From contig NZ_JALGRF010000001.1 of the NCBI RefSeq assembly GCF_022815725.1, positions 620,001 through 684,000 on the forward strand: DNA of 64,000 nucleotides, given 5' to 3'. The position numbers were made by a program, and so were the translations under genes. How positions within the stretch are numbered: the first letter of the stretch is position 1; each line of letters starts with the position of its first letter. The DNA comes from Streptomyces sp. APSN-46.1 (GTDB lineage Bacteria > Actinomycetota > Actinomycetes > Streptomycetales > Streptomycetaceae). The notes beneath the pieces were generated by a model. It was given only the letters and a program-made list of their open reading frames with translations. It was not told where the DNA came from and did no database searches. This document shows, piece after piece, positions 1 through 9,275 of the stretch.

Positions 1-214
1 CCCCGCAGCAAACCCGCGGGTGACACAACGCAGCGTCCACTGAAAACGAAACGCCGAGGCACTGAAGAACCACCACCGAATAGCACGTTGCCGGCGATTC
101 GGTGAGACTACGCAACACCGCAACCGACGGCAATCGGCTGCGCCGTCACCTCCCGGCCAGCACGGTAGTTCGTCCACGACGGGCGGCAGGGGCGCGGGTC
201 GTGCCCCTGGCCGT

Positions 215-448
215 CGTGCTCGCCGCCACCCCGTCGCGGAATCCTGCCGTGTGCGTGCCGCCGCCGGGGGTGGGCTCGCTGTTGGCGTAGCTCCGGACAC
301 GCGCCCCGTGGGATCCGCACCACCTCAGAGCCACCTCCAGCGTCCCCGCCATGCGCGGGTCCTCCCACTCGAAGCCGACGACGTCCGGGTGAACGGGGGC
401 TCCCGCCTGCGCGTCGACGAAGGCGACGAAGTCCCGAGCCCCGCCCGG
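215..448 (-). pseudogene. GyrB/ParE-like fragment (decayed)
   Basis: About 78 codons on the minus strand resemble the GHKL/transducer part of DNA gyrase subunit B. An RDFVAF stretch is followed by PVHPDV, LEVALRW and VRSYANSEPTPGGGTHTAGF, in the same order as GyrB, where the last block is normally FANTI-T-EGGTHEEGFR. The catalytic start (ATP-binding GHKL motifs), the TOPRIM domain and the toprim-linked C-terminus are absent. The fragment sits in a frame that also reads through unrelated sequence, so this is a gene remnant rather than a working topoisomerase. Streptomycetes often carry extra gyrB copies linked to aminocoumarin resistance; whether this derives from one of those cannot be told here. 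Confidence 0.6.
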
Positions 449-659
449 GAACCGGGCCGGCCCGCCGCGTGGAAGGGTTCCAGCGCGGTCGCCACCGCGT
501 CGGCGGAGTTGGGATCCGTCTGGATGATCTCGTCGATGTGCTTGGCGTGGACCTCCTCGGCGAGGCTGACCACTCGGTAGTGGCTCTGCTTTGCCGGGGC
601 GAGGGCCGTCGTGATCGGCCCCGGGCGGCGAGGGATACCAGAGGCGCCAGAGCCGTGAA

Positions 660-934
660 CGCGGCCGGCAGGACAGGGCGGCGGCCGGGCCGAGGGTGTC
701 GGCGACCGGACCGGCGACCGCAGAGCCCGCCGCCGCGCCGACCGCGATGAAGCTGCCGACCCCGGCGAACGCCTGGGTCATCTTCTGCTGGGCCGTACTC
801 AACCAACCTGCACAACCCCAGGTCAGAAGCGTGACGACTGTGCAGATCCACTGACCGGCGACACCTGTCGCCGACCCAGCCGCGACCATCCCGTCCCCCT
901 GCTGGCACACAACCAGTGCCACCAGCAGACCCAT
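660..934 (-). pseudogene. MFS transporter C-terminal fragment (decayed)
   Basis: The minus-strand reading frame from about 934 to 660 encodes hydrophobic stretches and then FIAVGAAAGSAVAGPVADTLGP, typical of the last transmembrane helices and the cytoplasmic G-x3-D-x-GP loop of major facilitator transporters. No full-length transporter can be assembled in any frame and the frame runs into GyrB-like sequence further on. A separate piece near 325-573 (reading AEEVHAKHIDEIIQTD) was not recognised. The whole 150-930 stretch looks like merged gene debris. Confidence 0.4.
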
Positions 935-1025
935 TCACAGGAGCGCAGGGGTCTGGAGTCCAAGATCGATTGTCAGTGGTGGATGAGAAGATCGGAGCAT
1001 CGAGTCGGAAAACGGGGGAGCCGTC

Positions 1026-2066
1026 ATGTCCGGAAACCAGAACTACATCAATCACGTTGCTCTCGTGTTGGATGCCAGTTCGTCCATGTCACACCTGAGC
1101 CGTAAAGTGGTCGAAGTCGCCGACCAGCAGATCTCATATCTGGCCCGCCGATCGCAGGAACTGGACCAGGAAACGCGCGTCACGGTGTACGTCTTCGCAG
1201 ACAAGGTGGAGTGCGTCATCTACGACAAGGACGTGCTGCGAATGCCGTCCCTGAAGCAGCTGTACCGGGCCGGCGGAATGACGGCTCTGCTGGCGGCCAC
1301 GCTGAAGTCACAGCGGGAGCTGGCGCAGACAGCTCAACTTTACGGCGACCACAGCTTTCTCACGTTCGTACTGACCGACGGGCAGGAGAACGCAAGTCAC
1401 CGCTGCCCGGATGCCCCTGCCAGGGACCAGCGTGAACTGGTGCAGGCCGTGGCCACGATGATCGAGACCCAGGAGGACAACTGGACGCTGGCCGTCCTTG
1501 TGCCGGACCAGATGGGCAAGCGCGAGGCCATGCAGTGCGGCTTCCCGAAGGACAACATCGCCATCTGGGATGCCACGAGCACACAGGGTCTGGAGGAAGC
1601 CGGACAGGTCATCCTGAAGGCCACCGAGAGCTTTATGGTCGGCCGCACCAAGGGCATCCGGGGATCGCGGGCAGTGTTCTCCACAGGTGCGGAGACGGTC
1701 AACAAAGACACCATCGAGGCGGCCGGTCTCATCCCGGTCAATCCGTCGCAGTACCAGCTCATTCCCGTGGCTCGCGAAACGGCGATCCGGGACTGGGTCA
1801 TCGAGTGCGGGCACAGTTACCGAACCGGTTGTGGGTTCTACCAACTGACTAAGCCAGAAAAGATTCAGGCGCAGAAACAGATTGCGGTGCTGGAAAAGAA
1901 GACAGACCAGGTCTACACGGGACCGCAGGCCCGCGCCCTGCTCGGCCTGCCCAACACGGAAGTCCGCGTCAAGCCGGACCACAACGACGACTTCACGATC
2001 TTCGTGCAGAGCACCAGCGTGAACCGGAAACTGGTACCGCACACGCGGCTACTGCTCATGATCTGA
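1026..2066 (+). CDS. vWA-domain protein
   Basis: Cytosolic protein of 346 residues with an N-terminal von Willebrand factor A domain. The metal-binding MIDAS loop DASSSM is at residues 16-21, the Thr-bearing GGMTALL at 83-89 and LTDGQENAS at 116-124, so all three parts of the metal site are present. The C-terminal third contains a charged helical stretch (KPEKIQAQKQIAVLEKKTDQ) and no recognised domain. There is no signal peptide or membrane span. The start has a GGGGAG ribosome site a few bases upstream. It is a single-gene unit followed by a strong hairpin. vWA proteins of this form occur in phage and actinobacterial genomes as binding or scaffold proteins; the partner is not evident from neighbours. 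Confidence 0.85.
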   Translation: MSGNQNYINHVALVLDASSSMSHLSRKVVEVADQQISYLARRSQELDQETRVTVYVFADKVECVIYDKDVLRMPSLKQLYRAGGMTALLAATLKSQRELAQTAQLYGDHSFLTFVLTDGQENASHRCPDAPARDQRELVQAVATMIETQEDNWTLAVLVPDQMGKREAMQCGFPKDNIAIWDATSTQGLEEAGQVILKATESFMVGRTKGIRGSRAVFSTGAETVNKDTIEAAGLIPVNPSQYQLIPVARETAIRDWVIECGHSYRTGCGFYQLTKPEKIQAQKQIAVLEKKTDQVYTGPQARALLGLPNTEVRVKPDHNDDFTIFVQSTSVNRKLVPHTRLLLMI

Positions 2067-2072
2067 CGCCTT

Positions 2073-2105
2073 GGAAGCCCCACCAGTCCAACTGGCGGGG
2101 CTTCC
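2073..2105. terminator. Terminator hairpin after vWA gene
   Basis: GGAAGCCCCACCAG, a 5-base loop, then CTGGCGGGGCTTCC: 13 of 14 bases pair. It begins 6 bases after the vWA stop codon and is placed to end transcription from that gene and from the leftward catabolic operon that stops at 2327. Confidence 0.8.
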
Positions 2106-2326
2106 ATCATGCTCGTCTGCAGCGCAGGGACCGTACAAGGAATCGCTGTGGCCGGAACGGTCGTTCAGGGGCACCGCCGTGCGCCCCTGCCTACCCGAAC
2201 CGGACGCGGAGCCCTGGCCTACACCTCTCCTGGTGTCGGCCCGGTGCCGCCCCGACACCACGACATCGCATCCGGCAGGCGGTCCCGTCGGGGTCCAGGG
2301 CCGGGTACCGTCCCTGGCGGCCGCGC

Positions 2327-3727
2327 TCACAGCATGACGTGCTTGGCCTGGGTGTAGTCCAGGAGGCCGGACAGGGAGAGGTCGCTGCCGTAGCCGGAGT
2401 GTTTGACTCCGCCATGGGGCATCTCGGAGACCGTGGTGCCGTGGGTGTTCACCCAGACGATGCCGGTGTGCAGGGCGCGGGTGGCACGCATCGCGCGGTC
2501 GTGGTCGGTGGTCCACACGCTCGCGGCCAGCCCGAAGCGCACGCCGTTGGCGAGGTACAGGGCCTCGGCCTCGTCCGCGAAGGACTGGACGGTCACGACG
2601 GGGCCGAAGATCTCCTCCTGCACGATTTCGTCGTTCTGGCGGACGCCCGCGACCACGGTGGGCTCGTGGAAGAAGCCGGGGCGCGGGAGCCGGCTGCCGC
2701 CCGTGACGATCTCGGCGTGGGGTGGCAGGCGGTCCAGCAGCCCTTGTACCGAGGCGAGTTGGACGAGGTTGTTGAGGGGGCCGAAGTCGGCGCCGGTGCG
2801 GAGCCTGGCCGCCTCGGTGGCGAAGGCCGCGAGGAACGCGTCGTGGATCCGGCGGTGGACCAGGAGCCGGGTGGGTGCGGTGCAGTCCTGGCCGGCGTTG
2901 TAGTAGGCGACCGCGGCGAGGGCGGCGGCGGTGGCCGCGACGTCCACGTCCTCGTGGACGATGACGGGGGCGTTGCCGCCGAGTTCCAGGTGGACCCGTT
3001 TGAGGCCGGCCGCGGCGGCCGCCGCGATCTCCTGGCCGGCGCGGACACTGCCCGTGACGGCGATCAGGGCGACCGCCGGATGGGCGGTGAGGGCGCGGCC
3101 GGTGTCGCGGTCGCCGCAGACGACGTTGAGCACGCCCGGCGGCAGGTGTTCCGCGGCGATCCGGGCCAGCAGCACGGACGAGGAGGGGGTGGTGTCGGCG
3201 GGCTTGAGCACCGTGGTGTTTCCGGCGGCGATCGCCGGGGCGATCTTCCACGCGGCCATCATCAGCGGGTAGTTCCAGGGGGTGATCTGGGCGCAGACGC
3301 CGACCGGTTCACGGCGCAGCAGGGAGGTGCGGCCCTCGGTGTACTCGGCCGCGGCGGCGCCCGGGAGGTTCCGCGCGGCTCCGGCGAAGTAGCGGACGGT
3401 GTCGGCGATCGCGGGCAGCTCCTCGTCCCTGAACTGCTCCGCAGGCTTGCCGGTGTCCCCGGTTTCGGCGGCTGCGAAGGCCTCCGCGTGCGCCTCGATG
3501 GCGTCGGCTATGCCGAGCAGGGCGCGCTGCCTGGCCGCCGGGGTGGTGGTGGACCAGTGCCCGTACGCCGCCGCCGCCGCGAAGCAGGCCGCGTCCGCGT
3601 CGGCCGGGCCCGAGCGCGGGGCGTGGCGGTGCGCCCGGCCGGTGGCGGGGTCGGTGAGGGCCATGGTCGCGCCCGAGACGGCGGGGCGGTCCTCTCCCCC
3701 GATGTGGTTGTGCAGGGCGTCAGCCAC
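2327..3727 (-). CDS. Aminoaldehyde dehydrogenase (gamma-aminobutyraldehyde/betaine-aldehyde type)
   Basis: NAD(P)-dependent aldehyde dehydrogenase of 466 residues, the normal family length. Landmarks are ITPWNYP (148-153), the nucleotide-site KP at 175-176, the general base in LELGG (Glu248) and the catalytic cysteine in NAGQDCTAP (Cys282). The Q-D-C context resembles gamma-aminobutyraldehyde and betaine-aldehyde dehydrogenases. Its start overlaps the end of the flavin amine oxidase gene by 8 bases, indicating translational coupling: the oxidase would make an aminoaldehyde and this enzyme would turn it into the amino acid (for putrescine, GABA). It is the last gene of the leftward operon. Exact substrate is inferred from context. 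Confidence 0.88.
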   Translation of the reverse strand: MADALHNHIGGEDRPAVSGATMALTDPATGRAHRHAPRSGPADADAACFAAAAAYGHWSTTTPAARQRALLGIADAIEAHAEAFAAAETGDTGKPAEQFRDEELPAIADTVRYFAGAARNLPGAAAAEYTEGRTSLLRREPVGVCAQITPWNYPLMMAAWKIAPAIAAGNTTVLKPADTTPSSSVLLARIAAEHLPPGVLNVVCGDRDTGRALTAHPAVALIAVTGSVRAGQEIAAAAAAGLKRVHLELGGNAPVIVHEDVDVAATAAALAAVAYYNAGQDCTAPTRLLVHRRIHDAFLAAFATEAARLRTGADFGPLNNLVQLASVQGLLDRLPPHAEIVTGGSRLPRPGFFHEPTVVAGVRQNDEIVQEEIFGPVVTVQSFADEAEALYLANGVRFGLAASVWTTDHDRAMRATRALHTGIVWVNTHGTTVSEMPHGGVKHSGYGSDLSLSGLLDYTQAKHVML

Positions 3728-5036
3728 GGCGCAGGGCCTCCTCGGCGGCGGCGCGTCCGGTGCGGACGGCGCCCTCCATGTAGCCGGCCACCCACTGGTC
3801 GGATCCGCAGACGTAGAAGGGGGGTTCGTGGGTGCCGTGCCGGGGGCCGACGGCCATGACGTCGCCGGGGGTCCACTGGGTGACGTATCCCTGGGTCCAC
3901 CGGTCGGTGCCCCACAGGCGCAGGTACGTGGCGAGCGGATGGTGCGCCTCGTCGCCGTAGAGCCGGGCGATGTCGGCCATCAGTTCGGCGGAGCGAAGGG
4001 GGGCGGGCGCGGCGAGCAGGACGCCGTAGCGTTCGGGCGGGACGAGGGCGGAGAGGATGCCTTCGCTCTGCGGCCAGGTGCTGCCGAGGACCCCTTCGCA
4101 TTCGGAGAGGCCGCTGAGGCCCTGGGTACGCCAGAAGGGTCTGGCGTACGCGGCGGTGAACTTGGCCGCGAGGGCGTGGCGTTGGCGGTGCAGGGAGGCG
4201 AGGCGTTCGTCGGAGACTCCGGTGACGGCGACCGAGCGGAGCGGGCCGACCGGGAGGGCGCTGACCACGGCGGCGGCGGTGAGGGTCTCCCCGCCCGCCA
4301 GGCGTACGGAGCAGCGGCCGGGCCGCCGTACCGAGACCGCTTCGACGGGTGAGCCCGTACGGATCCGCCCGCCGAGGGCCTCGGCCATGCGCAGGGCCAC
4401 GGTCGCCGAGCCCTCGGCGACGCGCAGGCCCTCCCATGCCTCGTACTCGTAGTGGCCGGTGCCGGGTACGGCGGCGTGTTTGCGCAGGGCCGCGAGCAGG
4501 GAGGTCCGTTCGCAGGAGCCGTCGGCGAGGGCGAGTCTGCCGATCTCCCAGAGGCGTACGACGGCCTGGGTGGCGCCTTGGGCGCGCAGCCAGTCGCCGA
4601 CGGACAGCCGGTCGAGGCACGCGGCCTCGGGGTGGGACCAGGGGTCGGCCGGGTCGACGGTGGCGGCGAGCGCGGTGAAGGCGGCGGTGACCTTGGCGTG
4701 GCAGGCGTCGTCGCCGGGGCCGAACCAGTGGGGCGGATCTGCGGCGGAGACTCCTTCGGGGGTGGCGCGGATGAGGGCGCCGGGCTCGGCGACGTAGCTG
4801 GGGACCAGGGTGAGCTCCAGTTCCGCGGCCAGGGCGGTGTAGGCGGTGTGTGCCCGGCCCACCACCTCCCCGCCGAGCTGGACCAGCCGGCCGTCGGGGA
4901 GGGTGGTCTGTTCGACGCGTCCGCCGACCCGGTCGCGGGCCTCGACGACGAGGACGTCGGCCCCGCCTGCGGTCAGGTCGCGCGCGGCGGCGAGACCGGC
5001 CAGTCCGGCGCCGAGCACGATGACGTCGTGGTTCAT
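3720..5036 (-). CDS. Flavin-containing amine oxidase (putrescine/monoamine oxidase family)
   Basis: FAD-dependent amine oxidase of 438 residues. The Rossmann dinucleotide motif VLGAGLAGLAAARD starts at residue 7, followed by the family hallmark EARDRVGGR; near the C-terminus is the second FAD-contact segment YVCGSDQWVAGYMEGAVRTG. Such enzymes oxidise primary amines or polyamines to aldehydes, releasing ammonia and peroxide. No signal peptide, so cytoplasmic. It is sandwiched between a PotABCD importer and an aminoaldehyde dehydrogenase, which supports a polyamine-type substrate such as putrescine. The stretch HFGPGDDAC and region 90-130 are more variable than in classical putrescine oxidases, so the precise amine is open. 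Confidence 0.85.
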   Translation of the reverse strand: MNHDVIVLGAGLAGLAAARDLTAGGADVLVVEARDRVGGRVEQTTLPDGRLVQLGGEVVGRAHTAYTALAAELELTLVPSYVAEPGALIRATPEGVSAADPPHWFGPGDDACHAKVTAAFTALAATVDPADPWSHPEAACLDRLSVGDWLRAQGATQAVVRLWEIGRLALADGSCERTSLLAALRKHAAVPGTGHYEYEAWEGLRVAEGSATVALRMAEALGGRIRTGSPVEAVSVRRPGRCSVRLAGGETLTAAAVVSALPVGPLRSVAVTGVSDERLASLHRQRHALAAKFTAAYARPFWRTQGLSGLSECEGVLGSTWPQSEGILSALVPPERYGVLLAAPAPLRSAELMADIARLYGDEAHHPLATYLRLWGTDRWTQGYVTQWTPGDVMAVGPRHGTHEPPFYVCGSDQWVAGYMEGAVRTGRAAAEEALRRG

Positions 5037-5100
5037 GGGGTGTGCTTCCTTCGGTCGGTGCCGGATGGCGGCGGGCGGGCGGGGGACGCCGCGGGATCGG

Positions 5101-6225
5101 TCAGTCGAGGACCAGGCAGTGTTCGGGGTTCCAGCCGATCTCGACCCGCTCGCCGCCGCTCCAGCGGTCCTCCATACGGGAGCGGACGGTGTTCTGCTCC
5201 AGTACGGACACCGTGACGCCGGGGGCCAGTTCGATGAGGTAGGTGGTGGTCGGGCCGCAGTAGACGGTCTCCCGGACGACTCCGCTGACCTGGGCCATGC
5301 CCGGTTCGAAGCCGGAGAGCCAGATCTTCTCGGGACGGATCGAGAGGCTGACCCGGCTGCCCTCGGGGACGCCGGACCGGGGGCCGACGGGCAGGGCGGG
5401 GCCCTGGTCGAGGACGACGCGGCCGGAGCGGTAGGTGCCGGGGACGAGGTTGGAGGTGCCCATGAAGGAGGCCACGAAGCTGCTCGTGGGGCGTTCGTAC
5501 ACGTCTTCCGGCGTGCCGCACTGCTCGATGCGGCCCTCGCTCATGACGGCGAGGCGGTCCGACATGGTCAGGGCCTCGTCCTGGTCGTGGGTGACGAAGA
5601 CGAAGGTGATGCCGACCTCGCGCTGGATCTGCTTGAGCTCGACCTGCATCCGGCGGCGCAGTTTCAGGTCGAGGGCGGCCAGCGGCTCGTCCAGGAGCAG
5701 GACTTGGGGCCGGTTGACCAGGGCGCGGGCGAGCGCGACGCGCTGGCGCTGGCCGCCGGAGAGCGTGGGCGGCTTGCGGCCGGCCAGTTCCACGAGCTGT
5801 ACGAGGTCGAGCATCTCGCCGACGCGTGCGCGGATCTCGGCGCGGGCGACGCCCTTGCGCTTGAGGCCGAAGGCCACGTTGTCGGCCAGCGAGAGGTGGT
5901 CGAAGAGGGCGTAGCTCTGGAAGACGGTGTTGACGTTGCGCTTGTTCGGCGGGAGGCCGGTGACGTCCTGCCCGTCGAGCAGGACGCTGCCTTCGGTGGG
6001 GTCGGCGAAGCCGCCGGTCATGCGCAGCAGGGTGGTCTTCCCGCAGCCGGAGGGGCCGAGGAGGGAGAAGAACTCGCCCGGGGCGATGTCGAGGGTGACG
6101 TCGTGGACGGCGTAGGTGCCGGCGTTGCGGTACTGCTTGCTGACCCGGTCGAGCCGGACGGCGGGGTACGGGTCCGCGGGCGGATGCGGGTTCGGGTGGG
6201 GGTTCGGGTGCTGCATGGGTGTCAC
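5101..6225 (-). CDS. potA: Spermidine/putrescine ABC transporter ATP-binding protein
   Basis: ATPase subunit of 374 residues. Walker A GPSGCGKTT at 57-65, ABC signature LSGGQRQR at 154-161, Walker B LLLDEP at 175-180 and H-loop VTHDQDEA are intact, with a C-terminal regulatory TOBE-like domain from about residue 270. It couples ATP hydrolysis to amine import by the adjacent PotB/PotC permeases. The extreme N-terminus has a His/Pro repeat (HPNPHPNPHPP) that is not conserved in the family, and the start could lie slightly downstream. Its first codons overlap the end of potC by 4 bases. Confidence 0.9.
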   Translation of the reverse strand: MTPMQHPNPHPNPHPPADPYPAVRLDRVSKQYRNAGTYAVHDVTLDIAPGEFFSLLGPSGCGKTTLLRMTGGFADPTEGSVLLDGQDVTGLPPNKRNVNTVFQSYALFDHLSLADNVAFGLKRKGVARAEIRARVGEMLDLVQLVELAGRKPPTLSGGQRQRVALARALVNRPQVLLLDEPLAALDLKLRRRMQVELKQIQREVGITFVFVTHDQDEALTMSDRLAVMSEGRIEQCGTPEDVYERPTSSFVASFMGTSNLVPGTYRSGRVVLDQGPALPVGPRSGVPEGSRVSLSIRPEKIWLSGFEPGMAQVSGVVRETVYCGPTTTYLIELAPGVTVSVLEQNTVRSRMEDRWSGGERVEIGWNPEHCLVLD

Positions 6226-7145
6226 TTCCCCGGGAGCAGATCGAGGCCGCCGCGGCGGCCGAAGAGGCGCGGGATGGAGAGCGCCAGCGCGATGAGGGCG
6301 ATGGAGCCGACGAGCAACAGGGTGCCGACGGCGTTGATGGTGGGCTGGACGCCGAACCTGATCGCCGAGTAGATGCGGACGGAGAGTGGTTGCGGGTCGA
6401 CGCCGGTGGTGAAGTAGGCGAGGACGAAGTCGTCGAAGACCAGGGCGAAGATCAGCACCCCGGACGCGAGGATGCCGGGGAGCAGCGCGGACAGGGTCAC
6501 CAGGCGCAGGGCTTGCCGCCGGGTGGCGCCGAGGTCCATCGCCGCCTCCTCGACCTCCGGATTGAGGGCGGCGATGCGGGAGCGCAGGATGACCGTCACG
6601 TAGGAGATGGAGAAGGTGATCTCGGCGAGCATCACGGTGGTGGTGGACAGGGTGATGCCGAGGCCCTTGAAGAGCATCATCGCCGCGACGCCGGTGACGA
6701 TCTCCGGGGTGATCAGTGGTACGAGCATGACCAGGCCGGCGAAGGAGCCGAGGCGGCCGCGGCCGCGGACCAGGCCCAGGGCCAGGGCCACGCCGAGGAC
6801 GAGCGAGGCGGCCATCGCGACCAGGGAGACCCGCAGGCTCATGCCGAGCGAGTCGATGAGTACGTCGTCGCGGAGGAACGCGCTGTACCAGCGCAGGCTC
6901 ACGTCGTCGAAGACGGTGAGGGACTTCTGCGAGTTGAAGGAGAACAGGACGACGACACCGACGGGGAGGTAGAGCAGCGCGAAGAAGGCCGCGGTGACGG
7001 CGATGGCGAACCGGGGGCGGCGGTCGGCTCCGCGCTGGCGCCTCGGGGGCCGTTTCTCCGTCGCGTCGGGGGACGGGGGCGCGGTGCGTACGGTGTTACC
7101 GCGCGGCGTACGAAGTGCCGTGCGGGGAACGGGGCGCGGGTTCAT
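6222..7145 (-). CDS. potC: Spermidine/putrescine ABC transporter permease (PotC type)
   Basis: Inner-membrane permease of 307 residues with about six membrane spans and the EAA-type cytoplasmic loop EEAAMDLGATRRQALRLVT that contacts the ATPase. The chosen ATG at 7145 overlaps the potB stop as ATGA; the frame stays open further upstream but that part is arginine/proline-rich shadow of potB. The first 45 residues are Arg/Pro-rich and probably cytoplasmic. Forms the translocation channel with PotB. Confidence 0.88.
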   Translation of the reverse strand: MNPRPVPRTALRTPRGNTVRTAPPSPDATEKRPPRRQRGADRRPRFAIAVTAAFFALLYLPVGVVVLFSFNSQKSLTVFDDVSLRWYSAFLRDDVLIDSLGMSLRVSLVAMAASLVLGVALALGLVRGRGRLGSFAGLVMLVPLITPEIVTGVAAMMLFKGLGITLSTTTVMLAEITFSISYVTVILRSRIAALNPEVEEAAMDLGATRRQALRLVTLSALLPGILASGVLIFALVFDDFVLAYFTTGVDPQPLSVRIYSAIRFGVQPTINAVGTLLLVGSIALIALALSIPRLFGRRGGLDLLPGK

Positions 7146-8065
7146 CGGGCCACCTCCGCCTCGTCCTTGCGGGTGCGCCTCAGGTAGCCGAGCATCCCGA
7201 GCAGCAGGACCGCCATGAGCAGGATGGTCAGGGCCGAGCCGAGCGGCCAGTTCTGGCCCTGGAAGAACTTGTCCTGGATCAGGTTGCCGATCATGATCTG
7301 GTCGGGGCCTCCCATGAGCTGTGCGCTGACGAAGTCGCCCATGGCGGGCAGGAAGACGAGGACGCAGCCGGCGGCCGCGCCCTGGCGGGTGGCGGGCACG
7401 GTGACGAAAAGGAAGGTTCTCAAGGGGCCGCCGTAGAGGTCGCGTCCGGCCTCGATGAGTGAGGTGTCCATGCGTTCCATGGCCGCGTACAGCGGGATGA
7501 TCATGAAGACGACGAAGCCGTAGACGAGTCCGGCGATGACCCCGGGGCCGGTCTGGAGGATCTTGGTGCCCTCGTCGGCGAGGCCGATGGCGCGCAGGGC
7601 CCCCAGCAGCGGCCCGTCGTCGGAGAGGACGACGGACCAGCCGTACATGCGCACCAAGTAGTTGGCGAAGAACGGTACGACGATCGCGGCGATCAGCAGG
7701 TTCTTGAAGCGGCCGCCGCGCAGGGCGATGGCGTAGGCGACCGGGTAGGCCACGGCCAGGCAGATGAGGCAGGTGATCAGCGCATAGCCCAGCGAGCGCA
7801 GCAGGACGGTGCGGTAGGCCGGATCGGTGAGCGCGGCGAAGTTCTCGAAGTTGAGCCCGAAGCGCGGGTTTCCCAGCGGGTCGGTGGTGCCGAAGGCGAG
7901 GGTGGCCACCAGGAGCAGGGAGGCGAGGAGGAATCCGGTCATCCAGAGGGTGCCGGGGAGCATGAACCAGGTCCACAGCCTCGCCTCCGACCCGGCCCGG
8001 CCCCCGCGCGGCGGACGGGCCGAGCCCGATCGACGCTGCGGATCCTGAAGATCATGTCGTGCCAT
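7142..8065 (-). CDS. potB: Spermidine/putrescine ABC transporter permease (PotB type)
   Basis: Permease of 307 residues with a first membrane span around residues 30-55, a further five spans, and the EAA-like loop EAGRDLYGGPLRTFLFVTVP. The segment PFFANYLVRMYGW is characteristic of PotB-like proteins. The N-terminal 28 residues are hydrophilic and Arg-rich. It follows potD with a 1-base gap and overlaps potC by 4 bases, so the three are translated as a coupled unit. Confidence 0.88.
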   Translation of the reverse strand: MARHDLQDPQRRSGSARPPRGGRAGSEARLWTWFMLPGTLWMTGFLLASLLLVATLAFGTTDPLGNPRFGLNFENFAALTDPAYRTVLLRSLGYALITCLICLAVAYPVAYAIALRGGRFKNLLIAAIVVPFFANYLVRMYGWSVVLSDDGPLLGALRAIGLADEGTKILQTGPGVIAGLVYGFVVFMIIPLYAAMERMDTSLIEAGRDLYGGPLRTFLFVTVPATRQGAAAGCVLVFLPAMGDFVSAQLMGGPDQIMIGNLIQDKFFQGQNWPLGSALTILLMAVLLLGMLGYLRRTRKDEAEVAR

Positions 8066-8066
8066 G

Positions 8067-9197
8067 TCAGCCGGCCTTCACATCGGTCCAGGCGGCGTCG
8101 CGGTGCTGTTCGCCCTTCGCCGAGCCGTTGCGGAAGTAGAGGTCGTCCTTGAGGTCTGCCGCGGTCACCTGGCACTGGGGGAACGGCTCCACGAGCGCGG
8201 TGTAGGTGTCCTCGCTGCCGCGGACGGGCATCGGGTAGCCGATGTATTCGATGTTCTTCTTCACGTTCTCCGGGCGGAGCATGTAGTCGATGAAGAGCAT
8301 CGCGGTGCCGGGGTGCTGCGCGTTTGCGGGGATGGCGTAGCAGTCGGAGTTGAGGGGGGCGCCCTCCCGGGCGACTTCGAAGCCGAAGACGGCGGGGTCC
8401 TCAGCCTGGGCGAGCATGGCTGCCATGTCCCCGCTCCACGCCTGGGTGATGTCGGCGTTTCCGTTGAGCAGGTTGTTGTAGCTGTCGCTGGAGAAGCCGC
8501 GCAGGCGGGGGCGCAGCGAGCGCAGGGTGTCGGTGACCCGAGCGAGGTCGTTCGGGTCGTCGGTGGAGAGGCCGAGTTCGAGCTTGAGCGCGCCCATGCC
8601 GAGCACCTCGTCGCGGTCGTCGAGTACGAAGACCTTGCCCTTGGCCTGCTCGTTCCACAGGTCGTCCCAGGATCCGGTCAGGTCCCCAAGCCGGTCGCGG
8701 CGCCAGCCGATGCCGGTCTTGTACATGGTGAAGGGGACGGTGTGCCGGGAGCGGGGGTCGTACCAGGGGTCGGCGAAGTAGTCGTAACCGCCGAACACGG
8801 CCTCGGCGTTCTTCAGCCGGGTGTGGTCGATCGTGCGCAGCCTGCCTCCGGTGGCGAGGCGCTGCGACCATTTCGCCGTGGGGAAGATGATGTCGTACTG
8901 GTTTCCGGAGTTGAGCTTGGCGGCCATGCCTTCCATCGAGTCGAAGTTCGACTGGACGACCTTGACGCCGTACTCCTTCTCGAAGCCTTCGAAGACGGCC
9001 GGGTCGACGAAGTCGGCCCAGTTGAAGTAGACGAGGTCGCCGTCGACCTTGACGTCGATCGGCGTCTCCTCGGCCGCTTTGCCGGCCGGGTCGTCCTCGG
9101 ACGCGAATCCGCAGCCGGCCGCCGTGAGGCCGAGGGCGGCGGCGGTGCCGGCGCGGAGGAAGGAGCGCCTGGACAGGGGGTGTGCCTCGGGGGACAT
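8067..9197 (-). CDS. potD: Spermidine/putrescine-binding lipoprotein (PotD type)
   Basis: Extracellular substrate-binding protein of 376 residues. The N-terminus has a twin-arginine motif SRRSFLRAG (residues 9-17) followed by the lipobox TAAGC with Cys29, implying Tat export and lipid anchoring. The mature part has DLVYFNWADFVDP and LNSGNQYDIIFPT, typical of polyamine-binding proteins of the PotD/PotF group, and ends in the usual periplasmic-binding fold. It delivers the amine to PotB/PotC. Whether the ligand is putrescine, spermidine or another cation such as a betaine is not decided by the residues I can see. Confidence 0.88.
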   Translation of the reverse strand: MSPEAHPLSRRSFLRAGTAAALGLTAAGCGFASEDDPAGKAAEETPIDVKVDGDLVYFNWADFVDPAVFEGFEKEYGVKVVQSNFDSMEGMAAKLNSGNQYDIIFPTAKWSQRLATGGRLRTIDHTRLKNAEAVFGGYDYFADPWYDPRSRHTVPFTMYKTGIGWRRDRLGDLTGSWDDLWNEQAKGKVFVLDDRDEVLGMGALKLELGLSTDDPNDLARVTDTLRSLRPRLRGFSSDSYNNLLNGNADITQAWSGDMAAMLAQAEDPAVFGFEVAREGAPLNSDCYAIPANAQHPGTAMLFIDYMLRPENVKKNIEYIGYPMPVRGSEDTYTALVEPFPQCQVTAADLKDDLYFRNGSAKGEQHRDAAWTDVKAG

Positions 9198-9275
9198 GCG
9201 GGGTCCTCTCCGTAGGGGGCCGTGGGGAGACGTGGGGGGACGGCGGGGGGAACGAACGGTGCGTCAGGGCGCTGT

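Noticed and set aside
2339-3859. Long plus-strand open frame opposite the aldehyde dehydrogenase
   Set aside because: It is a Gly/Arg/Val-rich shadow of a clear gene on the other strand, with no domain motifs.
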